Assembly: GCA_015183035.1 (NCBI GenBank)
Contig: JACZZP010000018.1
Span: 930,001 to 994,000 of the forward strand
DNA: 64,000 bases
Origin: Meloidogyne chitwoodi
Lineage: Eukaryota; Nematoda; Chromadorea; Rhabditida; Meloidogynidae
Reading direction: 5' to 3'
In this document: positions 53,250 to 62,454 of the stretch, in pieces
Layout of the letters: every line of letters starts with the position of its first letter
Numbering within the stretch: position 1 is the stretch's first letter
Translations under genes and position numbers: made by a program
Notes under the pieces: generated by a model
What the model was told of the DNA's origin: nothing
Seen by the model: the letters and a program-made list of their open reading frames with translations, nothing else
Databases searched by the model: none

Positions 53250-53580
53250 TTACAAAAAAAATTTGGACTTTTTACATCAACTCCCCATAAAGTTATGGTT
53301 CGGCGAATATATGGGGCGTCTGCGAATTCGCGCCTACCGGGTTCCCCGTTGATCTTTTTTCAAAAAAATTTTTTTATTCGTCATCTACTAATCGTGGGAC
53401 GGGGCCCTCTAAGCGGAAATTTTCCGCTATCTCCTCCCGTTCCCGAGATAGACCAAGAACGGGGGCTGTTTCGGCGGGAAGGGACCCCCGCACCAAAAAA
53501 TCCATAATTTTCCTGAATGCCCCACCAAAAGTACCCAGCAACATGTACAACTTTTAAACCTCTCCCAGTCTTTTAAAAAG
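53250..53580. repeat. GC-rich dispersed repeat
   Basis: Contains CGAATATATGGGGCGTCTGC, GTGGGACGGGGCCCTCT and GGGGGCTGTTTCGGCGGGAA. Its right part is an inverted relative of 42985-43110. No gene. Confidence 0.65.
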
Positions 53581-55070
53581 CCCTGGAGTTTTTGAAAGGC
53601 GAAGTTTAACTTATTTATAGTTTCTTTTGAATTAATGAATTATTTGTCCATAATTATTTAAATTTTAGTAGAATGAAGAAAAAGATATCAGATAATTCTT
53701 GAAAAAGTTCATTGAACGATATAATATTCTTTTTTTAAAAACATTTTTCAGTTAATTTTTAATTCTTTTTTTTTCAGTTTTTTAATTTAAAGTCTAAATA
53801 TATAATTAATATATATCTTTTTTGTTTTTTTATAATTTACATTTCTCATAAATTTTATAAATGATAATTTTATACCAAATAATATATAAATTAAAGCAAT
53901 AAAATCGAAAAAACTTTGTAAAGTTTATTCTTTAAAGTAAAATACAGGCAAAAGTAATTGTTCAAACAAATGTCCTGTGGCAGTACTCCGCTAAGCATTC
54001 TGAATATTTTTTTGTATTTAGAATGACAGCACAAGCATTCTGATAGTAAAACAGTCAAAAAATTAATTACAGTTTTTGCAATAATTAAATGTAAAGCCAT
54101 TTAATGTTTAACTTTGGGGACAAAAGCCCGAATTTTTTTCCCGGAATTTTTACATTTAATAATTATTTTAGAGTCATAAAATCAACAATTTTTAAATTTT
54201 TGACAAAGATTATATAATTCTTAATGCGAAAATTGCCAACTGATATGATCGTTAATACAAATATACTTTCTTTATATTTTCAAAAATCTAGAGGATATAT
54301 CTGATCAGAATCAAAGTTAAAAGAGAGCTTAAAATAATCCAGGTTATTTTAAATCCAAGCCTTATAAGTCATTACCACATGCTATAAATGGGACAAAAGC
54401 TCTGTTTACGGGATATTCAAAAGAAGAAATTCAATCATCTTAAAATAAATTTAATAAAAAGTAATTTGGAGATTTTTTTGGATATGCCTCGCTAATTTTT
54501 TGACCAGAAAAAATAGTAACGGGAATTTCTTGTTTCAGGTCCTGGTCGAGCACATCTATTTACGATCCTGGCCCCTTACCTCAATTGACCCATTTGATTT
54601 CTTATTTTGAAGTTTTATCTCGTGACCCGACATTTCGTCCCACCGACAAAAAACTATAGGCTCGGGTAAACGAAATGTAGATTTTTTACCGTAGAGGCGA
54701 AATGTCATGCAATTTGTTAGACGAAATGTACAGGTCATTTTTCTTTTTGTTTGCTTATACTCTCTCATTATCTCTCGTCTCTTTTCTAACGCAGGACTAC
54801 TAGGCGCAAGCCATTAAGGCGCAAAATTTTTGTCATACTTTTTGGTCTAGGATATTATTGGAGTTGTTGTTGTTTCTAATCTGTCCTTCCTTAGTCTTCG
54901 ACTGTTATTCATACATTTTTAAATCAGAACTTACGAAAAACTCTTTATTTATTTTACTATATCTCGGCAGAATAGTGATTATTTTTTCGTTTTTTAATTA
55001 TTTATACAACTTTTAGCTGCAACTAATTTATTTTTAGTTTTTGTTTTGAGTATATTTCTTATAACAAAAA
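53581..55070. other. Intergenic 5' flank of the COX6B operon
   Basis: Mostly AT-rich. At 54620-54740 there are three CGAAATGT motifs in a moderately GC-rich stretch, probably another repeat scrap. Short frames at 53891-54100 and 54556-54768 lack any support. Confidence 0.45.
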
Positions 55071-55579
55071 ATGCCTATAACTGTTGAAGGATTTGAAATA
55101 CCTGATACATTTAGTGAGCGTTTGCAGAAGTTGAAGGAAAAAGGTGGACCGCTTATGCCCAATCCGAATGATCCAGTTAGTTTTTTAAATTTACTATCAA
55201 TCTAACTAATATTAACTAACTTATAGAAAATTTGGACTCAAGAATTTCATGAGAATTCGAAAAATGAGTCTGCTTGGGTTTGCATTTAATTTAAAAGAAT
55301 TAATTTTTGTTAAATTTAGGCCGCTCCATATGATTCGCGTTTTCCACAGCAGCGTAAGCAGCGCCATTGTTTCAGTATGTATTTTTAAATTTAATATATC
55401 AGTTATTTTTTTCAGCCTATTATGTTGACTTCTTTCGTTGTAAGGAGCTGATGGGAGATGATTACGAGCCTTGTAAATTCTTCCAAAATGTCTACCGTGA
55501 TATTTGTCCAGGTTTTTGGGTTGAAAAGTGGGATGAATATCGTGAGGAAGGTCGATTCCCAGCTAAATTCGATCGTTAA
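55071..55579 (+). CDS. Cytochrome c oxidase subunit 6B (COX6B)
   Basis: Intermembrane-space subunit of respiratory complex IV. Four exons: MPITVEGFEIPDTFSERLQK, then KIWTQEFHENSKNESAW, AAPYDSRFPQQRKQRHCF, and TYYVDFFRCKELMGDDYEPC. After splicing, the first helix is C-x9-C (CFTYYVDFFRC) and the second C-x10-C (CKFFQNVYRDIC), the COX6B pattern. It ends FWVEKWDEYREEGRFPAKFD, matching the WV-DWDEQR-EG-FPGK signature. First of three same-strand genes with gaps of 166 and 135 bp. Confidence 0.92.
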
Positions 55580-55745
55580 AAGAAAAATAGGTGATTTTAG
55601 GCACAGCTTCTTGATTTATCAAAGTTATTTTATGTAACAGTAAATATGTAGTAAATGATTAAATGTTTATTTGTTTGTTTATATTTGTTTTTTCTTTTTT
55701 ATATTTAAATTTTAATTTGAAATTTTTCCATTTTTTAAATTTTTG

Positions 55746-56540
55746 ATGGTATTCAATGGAGAGCATGTTAAAATATCACCTGAAGAATTTAAAAGAAGGG
55801 AAATATTTTTAACAGAAGGACAGATTAAATATAATGTTTTTGATCCGTTTAGTTGGTCTCTCTCATCAAAGTTGGCTTTAGCTTCTTTCATTGTTGGTTT
55901 ATCATCGGTATGAATTTAATAATATGAAACAATATTAATTTGTTGTGGATAATATAATTATATTTTCTCTAATGTTAAATTTCAGAGTAGTATGTACAAC
56001 GTATGGTACAGAAAGCCGTGGTACAGTGGTTTGTATTTTTATTTATCTATATAAACGTAAACAATTGGGGAATTTTTTTGAAAACAATGTATTATTTTGT
56101 TAGTTTGTAGAGATTTCCCGATCTATAGAATTTTCGTTCCTTAAAAATTGTTAATATTAAAACAGCAATTTTTCCAAAATCTGCAATTTTATTTGGTGCT
56201 GTAACATTTGCCTATTTTGTTGGTAGAGGAAGAGTTATTAATATGGCTACAAGAGATGCAGTTATTGAACATTATATGCAATTGCACCCAGATGACTTTG
56301 AACGGACTACAGATTGTGTGCATTTAGTTATTATCAAAAAAAATTATTTTTTTCTAAGAATTTAATTTTTTATTTCTAAAAATTTGTTAAGTTGTTTTTC
56401 CTTATCCTCTTAAAAAAATATTATTCAATTAATTTATTTAAGATAATGGCCGTCCCTACAAAGAAATTTTAATGCCTTGGTTTCCTCGCAGAGGTGCTTA
56501 TCCTAGGAAAGAAAAAGACGAATATGATAATTCTGAATAA
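55746..56540 (+). CDS. NADH dehydrogenase subunit C2 (NDUFC2/B14.5b)
   Basis: Accessory subunit of respiratory complex I in the inner mitochondrial membrane. It starts MVFNGEHVKISPEEFKRREI, followed by a hydrophobic helix (KLALASFIVGLSSS), MYNVWYRKPWYS and a second helix (SAILFGAVTFAYFVGRG). Then comes the diagnostic HYMQLHPDDFERT and YKEILMPWFPRRG, equivalent to YMKLHPEDF and Y-EI in vertebrate NDUFC2. Stop 56538-56540. It lies 166 bp after COX6B and 135 bp before RP2, spacing typical of nematode operons. Confidence 0.8.
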
Positions 56541-56675
56541 TGTTTTTTGTTTCTTTTGTTTATTTTTAGTAAATATATAAATAGGTTTGAATATTTATAA
56601 TTTATTTTAATTGTCGATTTTTTATTCGAAATATATTTTATTTTTTAATGTTTTTAATTTATAAAAATCTTTTAG

Positions 56676-57681
56676 ATGTTTACATTTACACATAAACCGT
56701 CAAAAAAAGGTTCTAAAGGTGGAGGTGGAAGTTCCTCTTCAGAGGATTTGGCTGCCAGTGGAGGAAGATCATCTCCGTCAGAAAGTGGATCTATGTCATC
56801 TGCACAGGGTTATCCACCTTTAATGAATTCTGATAATGCATTTATTGATATGCACGAACAAACTTGTGTTAGGGAATCTGGACAATTAAATGGTCTTCAA
56901 TTTACGATACGAGGGTGCTCGGTATGCTTAATTATCTTTTCCTAAAGTTTAATTAAAAAATGAACCGTTAAACCAAATACATTTATTTAAAAATTTCTAA
57001 TCAATTCAGAGCTCGGTTCTAGCTTTATTGGACTACGTGTCCTCAATTATTATTGAAGATTGCAATGATTGCGTTTTCATATGCGGGCCTTCTCGTGGAA
57101 GGTTTTTTAATTTTAGTTATTTTAAAAATTGATTTAAGTGTTTTTATGAGAAATTGTACAAATTGTCTTTTACTTGCTGCATGTTATCAATTTAGGGCTT
57201 CAAATTGTAATAATATTGAAGCTCATCTACATACAACAACTCAACCGGTTTTTTGAATTATTAAGAAACTTTTTGTTAAATTTTATTTTTAGACAATTGA
57301 GGATACTAATTTGATTGTTGCACCGCTTTTAATGAGTTATCAAGAAATGGACGGTATTTTTATATTTGTTAATTCAAAAAATGGTTTCATATATTAAATT
57401 TAAAATAATATTTTTTGTCAAAAAACTATTTAATTAAATCACCGCATCCAATAAAAAAAATTTCAGCCCATATGGCAGCAGCAGGGCTTGACAGAACAAA
57501 AAATTTATGGAAAGAGGTTCGTAATTTTACGCCTGATACAGGTAGTTTTCAATCAATGCCGTTTGATCCATTTGGTAATGGGGCTATTGCTTGTGAAGTT
57601 GTAACTGATGAATTACTTGAACGGCTCAGCACTTTTATGGAACAGGAATGTTCACATGAACTCTTGTTAGGCCCTTCTTAG
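56676..57681 (+). CDS. RP2/XRP2 orthologue, ARL3 GTPase-activating protein
   Basis: C-CAP/cofactor-C-like protein that stimulates GTP hydrolysis by ARL3 and so unloads lipidated cargo at the ciliary base. The Gly/Ser-rich N-terminus MFTFTHKPSKKGSKGGGGSS is followed by the beta-helix: SGQLNGLQFTIRGCS, VSSIIIEDCNDCVFICGPSR, SVFMRNCTNCLLLAACYQFR (with the catalytic Arg of QFR) and THTTQP-type turns. It ends WKEVRNFTPDTGSFQSMPFD. Five exons in phase. Vertebrate RP2 begins MGC for double acylation; this protein lacks Gly2 and Cys3. The ATG follows an acceptor-like TCTTTTAG, so it is probably the true, trans-spliced start. Confidence 0.85.
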
Positions 57682-58561
57682 TTTATTTGTATTTTTTATT
57701 TTAAAAAGGATTTTCTTAAAATATTATTCTAACAAAAACAATATCTTTTAATTTTTGTCAATTTTTTTATATTTTAATTGAAATTGAATTGACTCTTTAT
57801 TAAAGAATTTACTTCTCTTTATAACGTCCATTTGCTCGGGTAATAAAAATATTTTTCCGATTTATTTAAATCCGAAGATTGTGATTTAGTAAATACACAC
57901 TAACTTTCATTATGGCCATATTACTATTTTTAAGATTCGTTCATCTTACATTAAAAAACCAAAATTTTGTTTAGATAAAAAATACTTTTAATGATCAATA
58001 AAAAATATTGGACAGAAATATATATATATGAAAATTTATTTAGCACTGGATTTATAATCGCATTTTTATTCTCTTTTAATGTTGCTTTTGTTTTAATAAA
58101 AATTTGCCATCCCTGCTAGAGCTTTAAAATGATGATTTAGAAAATCAAAACCTCACACAAAAACAACATTTTAGTAGCAAAAATATGAAAAAAATTTATA
58201 CCGGATACTTTTTAACTTTATAAGTATTAAAAAAAATTAATTCTTTAAACTAGTACTACATATATATTTATTCAAAATTATAGCAATTTCTTAATTTCAT
58301 TTTAATTTATTCCAGATTACACAATTTTTATGAGGTGTGACTATAATTTTGAAGAACAAAATAATAATAAAAGAAATGATATTAATTTTTTTAATTTAAA
58401 ATTGATAATTTTCTGCTTAATTAGTGGAAATAATTTTTCAACAAAATAAATTTATTATTCTAATTTTACAACATTATGACTCCCTAAATATATATCTTTA
58501 TATTTGTTGGTATTTTTGAGATCTGAGAGAATATTTAATTTTTGTCTCTTCTCAAATACTC
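57682..58561. other. Convergent 3' intergenic region
   Basis: AT-rich, between RP2 (+) and the second Hox gene (-). Nothing else seen. Confidence 0.5.
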
Positions 58562-61500
58562 TCAAAGTGAATGACCAATTTCATTACTCCGGAAATGGAA
58601 ATGGCTTAAATTAGTTTTATCTTCAATCATTAATGTAATTGGAGCAGCTCTCTCTGTTCGATCCTCTTCTTCACCAGCACTTTCAGTGCCACAAAAATCT
58701 GTGCATTTTATTTCTTTCTGGGTAAAATTAAAAGTTTAAAAAAAATTAAATAATTATTTTTATTTGCGTTTATAATGAAAACGGATCAGATTTATTGTTT
58801 AAAGTTAGATCAAAAGGAAGTTCGCATATTAGTTTAAAAATTAATTAACAAGAGGGAAGAACTGAGAACAAAATCTCCTAAAAGCCACAAAAAACTTTCT
58901 TATTAATAAAAGCTCTAAACCAAAACACTCATCAATAATTAATTTATTTATTACAATAGAAAAAGATTTACATAATATCACATAAGAAAATAGGGACAAT
59001 AAGAATCACACAAGAAAATTAGGGGAATTATTACATAATACAATTATATATTTATGAGAGGGGATATCCTATCACTGGCATCATCTTCATCTGACTGCCG
59101 CTTACATGTTGTACTCGATTGGAAGGTTCTTTCGGCGCACCATCCCGTCTCCCTGGAACCACTCACGGCGGAATTGCTTGGCTGCTCCCTCCGGTGTGTT
59201 GGTCCATTCGACAGTGACACGATCGTTGTTGGTCGCTTCCGCAGCAGGATCGAAGGCGTCACAAGAGATGGCGATGTTGATGGCCTCCTTCGGGTCGAGA
59301 ACACCATTTGGCGGGTCCATGTTCAGACGGCGAGGATTGGTAGTCTTGAAGGCGAAACCGATACGATGACCACCAGAGTTGATGACCTTTAATTGAAAAA
59401 GAAAGAAATATTAGTTGTTATTAAGTAGAAAATAAATTAAAATTTAACCTTCATATAGTAGGTATGCTTGTCATCGAACGGAGCGTTGAAGATCACCTTC
59501 ACGGCTGGTAGAGTCGTGATGTCGCCGGGTGGAACAGATGCCATCTTTTAGAACGGTTGTTTCGTTGATGTTGTTGTGTAGAGGTAGTAGAAAGCTGTTT
59601 GATACTTAGTGAGTATTCGATCAAGTTTTTATACCAAAAAGTTCAAGAATAAATATAACTATAAAAGCTTGCTCAAATCTTCATTTATTATCAACCAGCT
59701 TTCTTCAACTCCAAACAACAAACATCAACAAAACAACTCCAAATGGCATCTGTTCCACCCGGCGACATCACGACTCTACCAGCCGTGAAGGTGATCTTCA
59801 ACGCTCCGTTCGATGATAAGCATACCTACTATATGAAGGTTAAATTTTAATTTATTTTCACTTTAATAACACTAATATTTCTTTCGTTCTAATTAAAGGT
59901 CATCAACTCTGGTGGTCATCGTATCGGTTTCGCCTTCAAGACTACCAATCCTCGCCGTCTGAACATGGACCCGCCAAATGGTGTTCTCGACCCGAAGGAG
60001 GCCATCAACATCGCCATCTCTTGTGACGCCTTCGATCCTGCTGCGGAAGCGACCAACAACGATCGTGTCACTGTCGAATGGACCAACACACCGGAGGGAG
60101 CAGCCAAGCAATTCCGCCGCGAGTGGTTCCAGGGAGACGGGATGGTGCGCCGAAAGAACCTTCCAATCGAGTACAACATGTAAGCGGCAGTCAGATGAAG
60201 ATGATGCCAGTGATAGGATATCCCCTCTCATAAATATATAATTGTATTATGTAATAATTCCCCTAATTTTCTTGTGTGATTCTTATTGTCCCTATTTTCT
60301 TATGTGATATTATGTAAATCTTTTTCTATTGTAATAAATAAATTAATTATTGATGTGTTTTGTTGTTTTTTCTAAAATTAATTTCTTAAGGATCATTTTC
60401 TTTTTATTTAATATATTCATTCCATCTAATTCCTTTCACTTTTTTGCCTTATATTCTAAAAATAAATTCAAACCTTTTGTTTCATTCGTCTGTTTTGAAA
60501 CCAAATTTTAACCTTAAAAAGGAGATATATTTAAATTTATTAAATTAAATAACTTGTCTTTCAGTTAATTGTAATGCTTCTGAGATTTCTTGTCTTCTTT
60601 TTCTTGTTAAATATTTATTATAATGAAATTCTTTTTCTAATTCCAAAGTTTGATTCCGAGAATATGTTTGTCTTGTACGTTTTCCATCACTGCAACCTTT
60701 TAACCCTAAAATTGTTTTTTTTAATATTTTTAAGTAAATGTAATATTTTTTTGTTACAAATCTATATAAATTATTTTACCATTTCTTAAACTTTTAAAAT
60801 CTTTTTCTTAGATTTTACCTTATTTCCTGTTTTTTATTTCCTATAAATTTCCAACAAAAATATAAAACAACATTCCATTGAAAAAAAAAGAATATATTTC
60901 CCCCTAATTCTCGTATATTATATTTGGCCATATTTCATCCGGCTGTCTACTTTTGATCTTTACCGACATTTTTTAGATAAAAAGGACAGCACGACGGCAA
61001 AAAAAAAAAAAAGTAAAAAGGGAATATAAAAAAGAAAAGAAGAATTAAAGAAGTTAGAGAGAGAGAGACGAGAATTAGACATAAAAAATAAATATTTTTA
61101 AAATAATTTAATTATTTTTAAAAAATGAGTGATTTAATATACTTAATTTTTTAATTAAAATATTATTTAATAAAATATTTATTTATTGCCTTTTTTTTAA
61201 TTTAAAGATAATTAATTAATTTAATTATATTTATTTATTTATATTTTTCTTATAATATTAAATTTTCTTTTTCTGATTTACAACCTCTTTTTACAACTTT
61301 AAAAGGCTTAACAAGAAAAACGCGCGAAAAAAAAAGAAATAAAAAAGAAAATGCCGACTTTCCCTTTTTTGCAATTTTTTATTATTCTCGTCATACTAAA
61401 AAATAATAAATAAAAAAAATAATTTTTGGCCAAATAAATGTTAAAAAAAGTTTTATTTTCCTGTCGCCAAATATTTTTTATAAAAACAAAAAATAAAGGG

Positions 61501-62454
61501 AAAATTAATTATCCAAATAAATCTAGTGATTTTTAGTCAAAATTTAAAAGAAATGTTAAAAAAATAAATAAAAGAGATTTTAAATATATTTAATTAATAA
61601 AAGAAAATATTTAAATAATTTAATTTAAAAAAAATAATTTATTATTTTTAAATTATCGTAATTTTTTCTTTAAGATATTAATCTATAAATATTAGAAAAA
61701 TAGCAAAATAAAATAAATAATAAATATTTTTAAATGAAAAATAAATAAATATTAATTATAATATTAATTAATTTTAAAAATTTAATTAATTAAAATTAAT
61801 TTAATTATTTTAATTATTTTAATTAATTTAATTATTTTAATTATTTTAATTAATTTTAATTTAATTATTTATTATTTACCATTCATTTTCATCCAAGGAA
61901 ATGTTTGAACATTTAAAAGTTTATTATTATTATTAGGAGAAGTATTATTAAAAATAGAAGATGAAGAAGAACAAGAAGGACCAACACAATTATTATTATT
62001 ATTTTCTAAAAAAGAATTTGAAGGAATTACAGAAACTGAAGAAGGAACTGTTGCAGCAGTTGTTGGGGATGATGATGAGCCATAAAAACTTTAAAAAATA
62101 AAATTTAATTTTAAATATAAAATAAAAATAATATTATTTTTATTCAAAAGAAATTATTTAAAAATAATATTTATTTTTATTTATTTTTAAATATTATTAA
62201 AAATACCCAGCAACAGCTTGATTTGTAACTTCAGCCCATTGGGCAGCAGTTAAAACATTTTTAATATAATTATTATTATTATTATTATTTAATTGTTGAT
62301 TATTTAATAAATATATTTGTTGATTTTGATTTTCATAAAAATTATTTAAATTATTATTTTCTCCTCTTTTTTGTTCTTCATTATTTGACCAATAAATTGA
62401 AGAATTATTTAAAGAAGATTCTTGATTATTATTATTATTATTATTTCTATACAT
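58562..62454 (-). CDS. Central-class Hox gene (lin-39/mab-5 type) with MSP genes in its last intron
   Basis: Five exons, minus strand: 62454-62207, 62088-61880, 60705-60554, 60512-60474, 58717-58562; 267 residues, every phase fits. Exon 1 is Asn-rich (MYRN then a run of Asn). Exon 2 ends with the Hox hexapeptide [10 protein letters not shown]. Exon 3 starts [20 protein letters not shown], continues [20 protein letters not shown] and ends LTERQ at the classic position-44 intron. Exon 4 is [13 protein letters not shown]. Exon 5 continues [20 protein letters not shown] and ends NEIGHSL. YPWM-type hexapeptide and [17 protein letters not shown] mark an Antp/Scr/Dfd-class gene. Adjacency to ceh-13 favours lin-39; the RQTY arm favours mab-5. 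The 1,756 bp last intron contains two MSP genes. Confidence 0.87.
59102..59544 (-). CDS. Major sperm protein, copy 1
   Basis: Cytoskeletal protein that drives amoeboid movement of nematode sperm and also signals to oocytes. Two exons, 126 residues: [32 protein letters not shown], intron, [40 protein letters not shown], then [20 protein letters not shown] and [13 protein letters not shown]. The immunoglobulin-like fold and C-terminal RKNLPIEYN are diagnostic. Coding GC is much higher than the surroundings. Differences from copy 2 that I found are synonymous, so the proteins appear identical. Minus-strand TATAAAA at 59627-59633, about 85 bp before the ATG. Confidence 0.96.
59545..59742. promoter_or_regulatory. 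Shared bidirectional MSP promoter region
   Basis: Only 198 bp separate the two start codons. TATAAAA occurs on the minus strand at 59627-59633 (for copy 1) and on the plus strand at 59660-59666 (for copy 2), so the two TATA boxes are back to back with 26 bp between them. A TGATAA motif (minus strand, about 59688-59693) could be a GATA-factor site, the type known to act on C. elegans msp genes. Confidence 0.7.
59743..60183 (+). CDS. Major sperm protein, copy 2
   Basis: Divergent twin of copy 1. Exons 59743-59838 and 59899-60183, intron 60 bp, 126 residues, same protein sequence as far as I can read. Two synonymous differences were noted: GAT for GAC in FDDKH and CGC for CGT before EWFQG. The 3' flank with AATAAATAAATT repeats that of copy 1. 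It lies on the strand opposite to its Hox host. Confidence 0.96.

Larger units (their letters stand above)
58923..60362. repeat. Near-perfect inverted duplication carrying two MSP genes
   Basis: Arms of about 600-700 bp run outward from about 59545/59742. They include the full MSP coding regions and about 175 bp of 3' flank, with only one small difference noticed in that flank. The two 60-62 bp introns differ at several positions and the 5' flanks more so. The whole palindrome lies within the last intron of the Hox gene. Confidence 0.92.

Noticed and set aside
53891..54100. Minus-strand 69-residue frame
   Set aside because: AT-rich hydrophobic frame without homology or context.
54556..54768. 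Minus-strand 70-residue frame with ATG
   Set aside because: No splice partners, no recognisable family, and it lies over CGAAATGT repeat motifs.
59044..60241. Several 72-112 residue frames antisense or shifted to the MSP genes
   Set aside because: They are shadows of GC-rich MSP exons; each appears twice because of the palindrome.
60574..60789. Plus-strand 71-residue hydrophobic frame
   Set aside because: It is antisense to the homeodomain exon 60554-60705, which has clear family identity.
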